Below, piece by piece: positions 13,240 to 24,529 of a stretch of 64,000 nt of DNA (the first letter of the stretch is position 1; every line of letters begins with the position of its first letter). Under the pieces are notes generated by a model. It did not search any database and was not told the DNA's origin. It saw only the letters and a program-made list of their open reading frames with translations. The position numbers and the translations under genes are program-made. The stretch covers positions 160,440,806 to 160,504,805 of the forward strand of contig OW121740.1 in the NCBI GenBank assembly GCA_933228675.1. Reading direction: 5' to 3'. This DNA comes from Stomorhina lunata. Lineage: Eukaryota > Arthropoda > Insecta > Diptera > Rhiniidae.

Positions 13240-13919
13240 TTTTTTAGTTTTTCTACGAAAAATAAACTTCTTTATCGGAAGAATAGAAAAATATTTGAAA
13301 TTTAATTTTTTTCTATAGAAAAATGATTAATACCCAGTTTTTTGCCTTGATAGAAAAATATTGAACATTTTTTGATATCAAAATTTTTTTGTATAGAAAA
13401 ATATTTGGTATCAAAATTTTTTAAGTAGAAACATTTTTTTTAAAGAAAAGTTTGTAAGAAATATTCGTTATTAAAATTTTTCTTATAGAAAAATTTTCGT
13501 TATTAAAATTTTTCTTATTGAAAAATTTTCGTTATTAAAATTTTTCTTATTGAAAAATTTTCATTATTAAAATTTTTCTTACAGAAAAATGTTCGAAATT
13601 AAAATTTTTCTAATTGAAAAATTTTCGATAGTAAAATTTTTCTAATAGAAAAACTTTCGATATTAAAATTTTTCTTACAGAAAAATTTTCAATATTAACA
13701 TTTTTCCAATAGAAAAATGTACGATATTAAAATTTTTCTTATAGAAAAATTTTCGATATTAAAATTTTCCTTATAGAAAAATTTTCAATATTAAAAATTT
13801 TCAATATTAAAAATTTTCAATATTAAAATTTTTCTATGTAGAAAAATTTTGAACAATACAATATTCTTATACAGAAAAATTTTCAACATTCAAATTTTTC
13901 TATATATAAAATTTTCTAT
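13240..13919. repeat. Diverged flank of the palindromic 33-bp satellite
   Basis: Units of about 32-33 bp with TTAAAATTTTTCTTATAG and GAAAAATTTTCGATA, poorly homogenised. They begin about 120 bp after the exon's donor and grade into the uniform array at 13920. Confidence 0.85.
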
Positions 13920-16560
13920 ATAGAAAAATTTTAATATTGAAAATTTTTCTATATAGAAAAATTTTCAATATTAAAATTTTTCTATATAGAAAAATTTTCA
14001 ATATTAAAATTTTTCTATATAGAAAAATTTTCCATATTAAAATTTTTCTATATAGAAAAATTTTTAATATTAAATTTTTTCTATGTAGAAAAATTATCAA
14101 TATTAAAATTTTTCTATATATAAAAATTTTCAATATTAAAATTTTTCTATATAGAAAAATTATCAATATTAAAATTTTTCTATATAGAAAAATTTTCAAT
14201 ATTAAAATTTTTCTATATAGAAAAATTTTCAATATTAAAATTTTTCTATATAGAAAAATTTTCAATATTAAAATTTTTCTATACAGAAAAATTTTCACTA
14301 TTAAAATTTTTCTATATAGAAAAATGTTCAATATTAAAATTTTTCTTTATAGAAAAATGTTCAATATTAAAATTTTTCTATATAGAAAAATTTTCAATAT
14401 TAAAATTTTTCTATATAGAAAAATTTTCAATATTAAAATTTTTCTATATAGAAAAATTTTCAATATTAAAATTTTTCTATATAGCAAAATTTTCAATATT
14501 AAAATTTTTCTATATAGAAAAATTTTCAATATTAAAATTTTTCTATATAGAAAAATTTTCAATATTAAAATTTTTCTATATAGAAAAATGTTCAATATTA
14601 AAATTTTTCTATATAGAAAAATGTTCAATATTAAAATTTTTCTATATAGAAAAATGTTCAATATTAAAATTTTTCTATGTAGAAAAATTATCAATATTAA
14701 AATTTTTCTATATATAAAAATTTTCAATATTAAAATTTTTCTATATAGAAAAATTTTCAATATTAAAATTTTTCTATATAGAAAAGTTTTCAATATTAAA
14801 ATTTTTCTATATAGAAAAATTTTCAATATTAAAATTTTTCTATATAGAAAAATTTTCAATATTAAAATTTTTCTATATAGAACAATTTTCAATATTAAAA
14901 TGTTTCTATATAGAAAAATTTTCAATATTAAAATTTTTCTAAATAGAAAAATTTTCAATATTAAAATTTTTCTATATAGAAAATTTTTCAATATTAAAAT
15001 TTTTCTATATAGAAAAATTTTCAATATTAAAATTTTTCTATATAGAAAAATTTTCAATATTAAAATTTTTCTATATAGAAAAATTTTAATATAGAAAAAT
15101 TTTCAATATTAAAATTTTTCTATACAGAAAAATTTTCAATATTAAAATTTTTCTATATAGAAAAATTTTCAATATTAAAATTTTTCTATATAGAAAAATT
15201 TTCAATATTAAAATTTTTCTATATAGAAAAATTTTCAATATTAAAATTTTTCTATATAGAAAAATTTTCAATATTAAAATTTTTCTATATAGAAAAATTT
15301 TCAATATTAAAATTGTTCTATATAGAAAAATTTTCAATATTAAAATTTTTCTATATAGAAAAATTTTCAATATTAAAATTTTTCTATATAGAAAAATTTT
15401 CAATATTAAAATTTTTCTATATAGAAAAATTTTCAATATTAAAATTTTTCTATATAGAAAAATTTTCAATATTAAAATTTTTCTATATAGAAAAATTTTC
15501 AATATTAAAATTTTTCTATATAGAAAAATTTTCAATATTAAAATTTTTCTATATAGAAAAATGTTCAATATTAAAATTTTTCTATATAGAAAAATGTTCA
15601 ATATTAAAATTTTTCTATATAGAAAAATTTTCAATATTAAAATTTTTCTATATAGAACAATTTTCAATATTAAAATTTTTCTATATAGAAAAATTTTCAA
15701 TATTAAAATTTTTCTATATAGAAAAATTTTCAATATTAAAATTTTTCTATTTAGAAAAATTTTCAATATAAAAATTTTTCTATATTGAAAAATTTTCAAT
15801 ATTAAAATTTTTCTATATAGAAAAATTTTCAATATTAAAATTTTTCTATATAGAAAAATTTTCAATTTTAAAATTTTTCTATATAGAAAAATTTTCAATA
15901 TTAACATTTTTCTATATCGAAAAATTTTCAATATAAAAATTTTTCAATATAGAAAAATTTTGAATATTAAAATTTTTCTATATAGAAAAATTTTCAATAT
16001 TAAAATTTTTCTATATAGAAAAATTTTTAATATTAAAATTTTTCTATATAGAAAAATTTTCAATATTAAAATTTTTCTATATAGAAAAATTTTCAATATT
16101 AAAATTTTTCTATATAGAAAAATTTTCAATATTAAAATTATTCTATATAGAAAAATTTTCAATATTAAAATTTTTCTATATAGAAAAATTTTCAATATTA
16201 AAATTTTTCTATATAGAAAAATTTTCAGTTTTAAAATTTTTCTTATAAAAAAATTTTCAATATTAAAATTTTTCTATATAGAAAAATTTTCAATATTAAA
16301 ATTTTTCTATATAGAAAAATTTTCAATATTAAAATTTTTCTATATAGAAAAATTTTCAATATTAAAATTTTTCTATATAGAAAAATTTTCAATATTAAAA
16401 TTTTTCTATATAGAAAAATTTTCAATATTAAAATTTTTCTATATAGAAAAATTTTCAATATTAAAATTTTTCTATATAGAAAAATTTTCAATATTAAAAT
16501 TTTTCTATATAGAAAAATTTTCAATATTAAAATTTTTCTATATAGAAAAATTTTCAGTAA
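13920..16560. repeat. Homogeneous 33-bp palindromic satellite, about 80 units
   Basis: Each 33-bp unit is a perfect 26-bp palindrome (CTATATAG core flanked on each side by a complementary AAAATTTTT/AAAAATTTT block) plus a 7-bp linker CAATATT. Both strands therefore read almost the same. Because 33 is a multiple of three, long open frames appear in several frames on both strands (for example 13937-15094 + and 15086-15931 -), translating into KIFLYRKIFNI-type or KIFLYRKILIL-type repeats. These are by-products of the period, not genes. Neighbouring units are often identical, which indicates recent homogenisation or expansion. Confidence 0.97.
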
Positions 16561-17615
16561 TAAAATTTTTCTTATATTAAAATTTTTAGTATTAAAATTT
16601 TTCTTATAGAAAAATTTTCCATATTCGATTTTTCGAGCTGGTCTAATGTATTTGATTAGACAAATCATTTCTCTTTTACAGCTTTTTAAAATTCAACTAA
16701 CTATTTCCAACTTTTCTACACTTCTTGATAATAACAAATTCTTTCATATCTTATTACCACTTCTTATTGCTGTTAATCTTTAAGAGAAAATCTTATTATC
16801 ATTAAAACAATTACTTAATAATATACCAACCAACCAACGAAACCCACATTCATTAAAAGTAGAAAGCAGAAAGACCCAGCGAAAACATTTTATTATCCCT
16901 TTTAATTGTCAGTTTATTAGCCAAAGCATCATAATCTTTTGTTTTAACTACTTCTGTTTGATAATTATAAAATTAACTTTAATATTTGTAATAATAATTT
17001 TTTTATCTCATGCCATATTTGACCCACAGTACTAGGACTTTTTGTCGTAGTTGTTGTTGTTGTTGTTTCTATCCTTTAATAGCTTCCTTTAAACTTTTAC
17101 TCTTTTATTGCCATTTTACTCTGGCAAACGGATATTTTTATTATAATCTCTGCTTTCACTAACTTTTCTCTAAAGGATAAAATAGCAAAAAGTTGTTTGA
17201 GAGAAAGAAAAAAAATGTTAACTTAAAGTTGTCAATACGGAAGTACTCAGTCTAAGTACTTTAATACTTTTTTGAAAGAAAGTAATAATTCTAGAGACTT
17301 TGCTAAATTTAATTTAGTTTTGTGTGGGTGAACATTTGCTTTCAACAAACTTTTCAAAACAAGTGGATAATTGGCTGAGGAGATGTTTGGATACCCTTCA
17401 ATCATGTTTTAAGTATTTTTATTGTAGGGGATTCAATTAGTGTTTGAAAACTTTGAATCATATGTAGGTTGGAAGGATACTATGTCCTCTAAGTCAGCTT
17501 GTCATAAAAGTGGTTACATTTGATTAATACTAAGCTATTTTAACCTTCCTTATATGGACCCTTGCTCTGAAAGATATTTCGATGGAGAATAAAGTAAATT
17601 TGGTTGTTTATAATA
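16561..17615. other. Array edge and unique intronic spacer
   Basis: After a few degenerate units (to about 16625) the sequence is ordinary AT-rich intron with a short (GTT)n run near 17047-17067. No gene or RNA is recognised. Confidence 0.6.
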
Positions 17616-18912
17616 TCCCAGCAAAACTTTGGTAATAGCAAGTACTCTGGTAACTGGTTACCTTGTAATGACTACAACATACCCTCCGAATAACTAATAA
17701 GTTATTACAGAAGTACTTATTTGTAATTAAGATGGCAATTTAAACTGAAGGGCCCCGGTTCAAATCCCACCAAGACCAACAATTTTTTTTATTTTTTTTT
17801 TTTTTTTATGAAAAGAGTCTTTTTAAATGACTTTTGAACTTTTAAAACTTAAATATTACCTTCTGTAAAAAAATTTTTGAAAAACTTTTTCACGGTAATG
17901 AAAAATGCCATCATGAGTCAATTTTGATTATGTAGGGGATGTTGGATACCAAACACGGCTCTGATTGATCTTAACTTGGTAAGCCCAACTTATTTGGGTC
18001 ATTCTTCATCTCAACTGTGGACACTGATCTCCTCGTATTATCACTTGGGGAACTAGTTTAACACCCCTTAATGTAGTGAGCTTACATGTACCGAGAGTTG
18101 TCCCATAAGATCGATAAAAATGGGTTGGGACAACGGGCTAGTAACCCTCTCTTGAAAAAAATGCAATTACTATTAAGAGGATAAAATTAGAATAAAAATT
18201 TCCCAGCACCTAATGTTAGAAGAAGACGTCGGAAACTTCGATGTAAAGACCAGGTAGATCAGTATTTTTCAAAGCTTGGCCTATAAAATTGGAGAATATT
18301 CGCACAAGGTCGAAGTCCATAAAATTCTAAAATATGCTCGGACTTTGACCTTAACTGGTTGTAACTATAGGCCATTTAAGTAAGAGTCAATGTTATATAA
18401 AAACTTATACAAAAAGGAAGATTTAAATTGTTTAAATTTTAAAATACTTAAAAAAACTGCTTTATTGCTTATTAAATACATTAAACATTTACAAAAAATC
18501 GTACAGAAATATTTTTCCAGAAATTACAACAAAGCGAAAAAATGCAGGGAAAACTAAGTTATTGCCACATGATTTTAAATCTAACAATAAAAATTGTAAA
18601 TATTAATTATAAGCTTCTAATTTTTCAACATATGAAGTAGCTCAGTCGTAGGGGTCTGGGTTCGAGACCCCATGGGGACATTAAAAAAAATTTTGTATTT
18701 CGTTTAAAAATATATTTTTAAATAAAACAACAACGAAAAAGTTTTTGTTGTTGTTTTCCAATTGCTTACCCAAGTCATTACTTTTCTGCAATTGGTAAGT
18801 ACTTGCCATCCCCATGTTAATGTAATGACTTAAAAAATTAATGAGTAATTAGTTCGTGTTCAATAGTTTAGCTGTTTAACTCATTATTTGGTAATGAAAA
18901 GTTTTGCTGGGA
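17616..18912 (+). mobile_element. 1.3-kb terminal-inverted-repeat element, copy 1, unclassified
   Basis: Ends are inverted copies of TCCCAGCAAAACTTT (17616 onward and ending at 18912), flanked on both sides by TA. Inside, near the ends, GTAATGACT and AAGTACTT motifs recur in both orientations, as subterminal binding motifs often do. A tRNA-like B-box segment (GGTTCAAATCC) lies at about 17757-17767 and a second tRNA-like segment at 18631-18682. No transposase frame is seen, so it is non-autonomous or decayed. A near full-length copy in opposite orientation is at 51076-52380 and an internal fragment at 49435-49735, showing a dispersed family. Superfamily is not assigned. Confidence 0.75.
18631..18682 (+). 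other. Collapsed tRNA-like segment inside element copy 1
   Basis: Contains an A-box-like TAGCTCAGTCG directly followed by GGGTCTGGGTTCGAGACC, a B-box-like sequence. Compared with the equivalent segment of copy 2 (51323-51395) the anticodon-arm part is missing, so this cannot be a functional tRNA. Confidence 0.5.
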
Positions 18913-20240
18913 TAATTTTTCTGATACTTTAGGGCACTTCGCACTATGACGAAATGGGTGAGCGATGTCTTTCTTAAGATAAACCAAGCAATAGAAAATT
19001 AGTTTTGTTCACTAGAGGTAAAAATTATTTCTGTGGAATCTATAAATTTTTTGTCAAGGGAGTTAAAAGATAATAACCAAAATTATTAGTATGAAATAAA
19101 TTTGTATTGGCAATGGGAGTTACGGTTCAAGAAAGAATAATGCAGATAATGTTTGTAATTTTTTTTAAATACTTCAATTTAAAAGTACATTCACAATGGG
19201 GTATGTTTTGGTACTATAGAGAATAAATATCATAGAACAATGATGACAGTGTAATTCATATGATCATGCTTGACCATGCACCAATGGCTAGACTCCGGTA
19301 ATATCACTGATTGACAAAATATACTTAGTTATACCAAAGAGATCTGGATGGCTGACCGGAACTTCTGTAAAATATGGTTTATTGACTTTACAGTACCTTT
19401 TCTCGACACAGCAATAATCTCTCCAAAGACTTTTGAAGTTTACATAAGGACTTTCAATTTTATAACATTTAAAGTCTACCTGATCACTGTAGAGTTTATA
19501 GGTCGACATTTTTCTAAGGAAAGTAACAATCTGTGACCTATGAGCACAATTGGAATCTTAACTGCTATAGTAAGATATGATAACAATATAATCCTAGCAG
19601 GATTGAAACCAAGCTTAACTGACCACAGATTGACTAGGCATATAATTAAATAAAGCACGAAGAATATCCGATTATTGTAGTTTTCATCTGGTCGAAGTTA
19701 TGGTAATTAGGAATGTAGCAGACTGGACTAATGTCCTTACAACAGTAAGGATAAAAATATTCTCTGATAGTAAAACAGTAGTCATGCTGAAATCTACACA
19801 AGCCTTGTGAGAAGTCGATTCCTTGCGGTACCTGTCTTGGACCCCCATTTTGCACATATTTTTCTTCTTGATGTTAAATCCGCAATTCTCAACAGAATTT
19901 GAAACAATTCGATGCACTTATAATTGATCTAAGAAAGAGTTATACTAATTTTGATTTATATGCCTCGATTCTTTTATTCTTCTTTGAGCTCCACTTATCT
20001 TGGTTGAAATCCGTCTACTCCTACGGGTTGTCTTCGAATAACACTTCAACGCAATTAAAATGTTGAGCCTTAACACCTGCAACACTTTTTGCTTAAATTG
20101 TGCTTAACAATTTAGTACCTGGGCGACCGAGCTTTGATCGGAGATTATATATATTTTATTTTATAAAATACTAACCAATTAAAATAAATTTAGAGATAAT
20201 ACGGTACACACATATCCAATTAATTTTGTCTAATTTCATT
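18913..20240. other. Intronic sequence of higher complexity including a coding-like relic
   Basis: Less repetitive and somewhat richer in G/C than its surroundings. It contains the minus-strand cysteine-rich relic at 19288-19917. The stretch 20118-20145 includes GGGCGACCGAGCTTTGATCG, with a short CCGA/TCGG hairpin; similar sequences occur in insect transposon tails, but I cannot name a family. Confidence 0.4.
19288..19917 (-). pseudogene. Possible decayed cysteine-rich coding sequence
   Basis: On the minus strand two stretches read like protein although they lie in different frames. One, at about 19855-19646, contains a segment with DFSQGLCRFQHDYCF and YPYCCKD then CYIPNYHNF. The other, from ATG 19509 down to 19288, contains DYCCVEKRYC and FTEVPVSHPDLFG. 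Both use many codons ending in C or G (GAC, TTC, TAC, AAG), unlike neighbouring DNA. Between them the frame is broken by several stops. A CAG|GTACCG donor-like site and a TTTCCTTAG acceptor-like site also occur, so a nested spliced gene is not excluded. I do not recognise the family. Confidence 0.3.
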
Positions 20241-20950
20241 TATTTTGCCCAATCAACACATGATCAAATGCATAGTTTAATATTTTGGAAATTGTTCATA
20301 CCGACTTAGAAACCTCCATCGACTCATGCGCAAAAACTTTGCTGAAGATCATTGCATATTGAAATGTACACCTTACGATTTAATTCACTTTGAGTAATTT
20401 TCAGTGGCGCCAGCTGTTGGAAATTGTTCCAAGTAAAAAACCTTCGCCGGCTCATTTGAAACAACTTCGCTAAGGATCATATACAACTTCGCTAAGGATC
20501 ATATCCTTACTTTAATATAGACCCTAAGTCGTTTTTCATTCAAATCACTTCTAAAAACTTTATCTAATATAATTTTGTAAAAATTATTTAATTTTAAAAA
20601 ACATTGTTATAGCATTAAGTTCTTTAGAGAATTTAATAAAAAACTGCGTTCAGAAAATTTCCATATCTTCAAAACTTAAGATTTTATTTAGTTTTTTTTT
20701 TCCTCTTTTGTAATGTAAGAAAAATATTAGTTAGGGCTTTTCTATATTAAAGTAACGATATAAAACTTCGCTAAAGATACAAATGCACAACTTACGATTT
20801 AATTCATTTTGAGTAATTTTCAGTGGCGCCACCTGTCGGATGGTGATACCAACTTAAAAACCTTCGTCGTCTAATGCGTAACAACTTTAGCTAAAGATCA
20901 TTGCATGAGCAAACATGGTTAAATGCATAGTTTACTATTCCGTAAAGGAC
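20241..20950. repeat. Diverged direct repeat pair with GTGGCGCCA motif
   Basis: 20340-20500 and 20768-20905 are direct copies about 420 bp apart sharing CTTACGATTTAATTCA, GAGTAATTTTCAGTGGCGCC, and ACAACTT-GCTAA-GATCAT. A further exact 22-bp tandem duplication starts at 20461 and 20483 (unit begins ACAACTTCGCTAAGG). The segments ATCAAATGCATAGTTTA (about 20264) and AAATGCATAGTTTACTATT (about 20920) extend the pattern. This is probably a fragmented transposable element of unknown type. Confidence 0.5.
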
Positions 20951-23559
20951 ATACAGACAGAAAAACATAAATTTATTAAAAAGTTATAACATTACCAATT
21001 TTTTCCCCTTTTATCCCCTAATTTCTTAAAACTTACATATGCATATTTCGTACCAATTGAATTCGGTATTTTTTATAAAAACGCAGTTAACATATCACTT
21101 CATGAGGTGTTGAGTTATCATTTAATCCCTTTTTTTACCCATTTTGTCCCCCGAAATCAAAAAAGTATCAAACACGTGTTCAATATTTTTCTCACATTTA
21201 TTGATTATATTGCAATTCTTTTCTATATTGTTTGGTTCAAAAGATAAGAGTTGCCTAAAAATGGTACCAAAAAAACTATTTTCACCCTTTTTACCTCCTA
21301 TCGGGCATAGATTGAAAAAAGATCTGCGAAATTGAATGCTTTCGTATTTTCTTTGGACAAAAATTAAGTTGGAAGGATTTTTCTTGGTGCTCCTGCCAAC
21401 TTATTATAACTTATTATAAATGTATTACTTATTATTACTTATACTTATTACTTATTTTTAAAATGGAAAAACGTTACATATCCAAAAAATTATTGTCACA
21501 TAAAACGTTATACCATTTTGCACAACGAAAAACGAAAAACGTTTTTCGTTCAAAGGAAACATTTCTATTGCACTTAAAATGTTTTTCCACATTACCTGCT
21601 CTGGGGCGTTTTTGGAAGGAATACTTTTATTTTTTCTTATTATATACTCATTTCCACTATTTATCAACCTTAAACTTAAGCCTGAAGGTATGCAATGGTT
21701 TTTTATTATAAGCAATATTCTTGACTTTTTTTACTAAATTTTGATTTTTTTAAAAGTTTGACAAAAGTTGCTAAATTTTTTTAGCTAATTCGAAAGAAAA
21801 GCCGTTTGTCTTTCATTTCATTATACTAAGAGCACGGAGATAAACCGAGCCAACTGACTTTTTCTCCAACGAAAACTGCCAATGCTAAATTTTATAGGAC
21901 AATCTTGATGCGCTCATATCTCCCAAACTATGTGTGCAGTAAACTTTTTTTTTCTTTAGAACAAACACAAGATCTCAGACTTCAATAAAATTCACACCTA
22001 CATTTTGCCACTTGAAATATCTTCGATACATAAGCCTTTAAATTTCAATAATTTTACCATAAATTTTTGTTTCACAACATTTAGCTGACTTTAACCGATT
22101 TTTTCTATATATATGTATATATATCTTAGGAAAAAAATACAGATTTTTCGTTGCCAGATTCTTCTCTATCAAATGACATTATTAGATTTTTGAAAAGTGA
22201 TAGTCAAAAAATGCCTTTTTTGCAGCAGAAATACCATAGTGCGCCGTCTACGAAAAATAAATAAAATTGACTGTAAACGGATATGTGGAGAAATTGATCT
22301 CATTGATTTTTATGTCACTCCATACAACAGAGCGCCGAATTGGCCAAATTGGCAAAGCTATAATTAAAAATTGTGTAGCTCTCGAAGAGTTTACTGATTC
22401 AAGATATTCCATAATAAATCGTTTTTGCATCTTCAGAAGCTCTTATCAAAACATCTTGCGTTATCGATTTCAAAATGCTCTGTGAAGTGATTAACAGATA
22501 AACCTGTAAGCGTTACTAACGGACTGACAAAAATGATAGAGAAATCAAGGTCTTATTTAACTTTTTAACAAAGATCCTAATATTTAAAGTTTATTATCAT
22601 TTTACTGCATAATTAACCCCGAGAACCACGAAGTACTTGGAATCTGTAGAAGCTTACAGTTTAAAACCATTCCAGTCGCAATGCAAGATTTGCCTTTTAA
22701 TATTCCTTCCTGATATTATAGCATTTTTTAAACATTAATCAGTTTTGAATTTACATTTGATTCAGACCGATCATTTAATTCCTTTTCTTGATAATAATCT
22801 GTAATTATTATAAACTTTCCTTCATAAGACTGTTTTTTAAATCGGTAACATCCTTTTTGGGTATAAGTCACAATGTTCTTTTCCAACTTTTTACTACTAT
22901 GACTCTTAAAAAAATTGGCATTGTAAAATAGCTCTTAATGATCTCATGTGTGCCCTTCCCTGCAATATTATTTAATTTTTTAACACAATATTTATTCCTC
23001 AATCACTCGAAGATTTTATCCCAATAAACGAACCCAAAAAACAAAATTTCGTAAAAATTTAACTTCAAATAATTCTAATTTGAAAGGTTTACATTTTAAG
23101 CGCTTTTTTTGTCAAATCTTTTAAAATATTAATTTTGTCTTTAACTCCCTCACCCCAAATAATAAAAACAATACCAATAATTTTTGTTGCTATTATTTTA
23201 CAAAACAAAAACATTTATTTAATTGTAATAAAATACTCTTTATTTTTGTCATTGTCTACCACTATCTCCCCACAAATATTCTCTCTAATTTGCATCACCC
23301 TCTCACCAAAAATAATAAAAACAAAAGAAAACATGTTTGCATACAATTTCTTTTGTTTGATTCTTAATAGTGAATTTCATATGCATGTGAGTTTTCTTTA
23401 TTGTGTTAGTAAGATTTTTAATACTGAACCGATTTTAATAAAATATAGATTCGTCTGATCTACGGTAAAAATACCTTTCAAATGATATAAAATTTTCCAG
23501 AAATGAGTGTATAATTAAAGCGTAAAAGGGGATAATAAATGGGTGGTTGCGTATTAATA
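20951..23559. other. Intronic spacer with transposon-like debris
   Basis: Non-satellite AT-rich sequence. It contains a perfect 20-bp palindrome at 21531-21550 and a segment at 22154-22232 repeated in diverged form at 24349-24428. Small open frames (21463-21711, 22267-22485, 23135-23458) have no recognisable domain and overlap frames on the other strand. Confidence 0.45.
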
Positions 23560-24116
23560 CAGGGTGGCCCAAAAAGGCCGAAGGGGGGAAAGCAAACTGC
23601 ATAAATTAATCGTTCTTGGGAATCTCATGGCTTTAGTTCTTGCACTAACTGCACCTTGTATGTGAAAAGATGTAAAATTTCCTTTAATATTTTGCGTAAA
23701 AACCGCCGAGCTCAGCAGAGCGCCTTCGAGTTGATGTTTCAGGATTCTCCTCAACACTCTCCAGAACGCGTTGAATATTTGCTTTACTAATAACAGAATG
23801 TGGTCTTCCGCTTCGTGGAAGATTCCTCACTGAGCCTTGTTCCTGAAAACGTGTCACTAAGCGTCGAATCATTGTTTCGGATGGTGAATTCCGCACATTA
23901 AAATGACGACGATAGGCTCGTTGAGTTTGAATTATTGATCGTTGATGATGTTCAAAATAAAGTTCTATGATTTTGGTTCGCTGGATAACGTGGTAACCTT
24001 TCATAATTAATCTCCCAGATTGATTTTACAAGTCCTTAAAAGAAAAATAATAATAATAATTAAATTAGAGAAGTTATTAATTTTTCAAATCCGTTCGCGA
24101 CTTTTGGGCCACCCTG
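23560..24116 (-). mobile_element. Mariner-type (DUF4817 HTH) deletion derivative
   Basis: A 557-bp element with terminal inverted repeats CAGGGTGGCCCAAAA (23560 onward; inverted end at 24116) and a TA on each side (23558-23559 and 24117-24118), the target duplication expected for the Tc1/mariner group. On the minus strand it keeps the start of a transposase gene. Nearly the whole catalytic region is missing, so it cannot transpose by itself and could move only with a transposase supplied in trans. Confidence 0.85.
23684..24004 (-). pseudogene. Truncated mariner-type transposase, DNA-binding N-terminus only
   Basis: From an ATG at 24004 the frame reads about 106 codons. It opens with an HTH region of the DUF4817 type (helix segment IIELYFEHHQRSIIQTQRAY near residues 12-31, then SETMIRRLVTRFQEQGSV and a GRPHSV linker near residues 60-70), as in Tc1/mariner and IS630-like insect transposases. 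It then runs out of frame near the terminal repeat. The DDE catalytic domain (normally another 200 or more residues) is absent, which fits an internal deletion. A DNA-binding fragment could in principle act as a repressor of related elements, but no sequence evidence shows it is expressed. Confidence 0.75.
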
Positions 24117-24118
24117 TA

Positions 24119-24529
24119 TTATAGATAATGCTGTTCGTATCATTTTGTGTGTAAGTTAGAATGTTCTTTCACTGACTAACACTTTCTAATTGTATTTTGA
24201 TAGCGATACGGTGCATAATTTTGGCTGATTTGGTGATTGATCAATGTATAAAAGTCAATTTAACTGTAATCTGCAAAAAACAAGTTTTGTAAAAATCGAC
24301 TTTTAAAACGTTATTCGCGGCTATGCCTCAATTATTGATCCTTAATATCCAGACTCTTCTCTAAAGAACTGCATCATTAGATTTCTTACAACCGGTGGTC
24401 AAAAAATGGCTTTTTTTGCATAAGAAATCATTTTTAGCCGGAATAGACATAAATCTATGTACTTAAATCTCGAAAAAAAATGTCATATACTCGAAAAAAA
24501 CAAATGTTATATACTAAAGGAAAAATGTA
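24119..24529. other. Short spacer between the mariner and RTE remnants
   Basis: 24349-24428 is a diverged direct repeat of 22154-22232 (shared CCAGA-TCTTCTCT, ATTAGATTT, GGTCAAAAAATG, TTTTTTGCA). Nothing else is recognised. Confidence 0.45.

Noticed and set aside
13937..16668. Long open frames of 140-385 codons on both strands with KIFLYRK-type repeats
   Set aside because: They are produced by the 33-bp (11-codon) palindromic satellite, appear in several frames on both strands at once, and have no promoter, splice or domain evidence.
20118..20145. Helitron 3' terminal hairpin
   Set aside because: A CCGA/TCGG hairpin is present, but no CTRR terminus or 5' TC end could be matched to it.
21463..22485. 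Short + strand open frames at 21463-21711 and 22267-22485 as small genes
   Set aside because: Overlapped by minus-strand frames, AT-driven residue composition, and one lies next to a repeated transposon-like segment.
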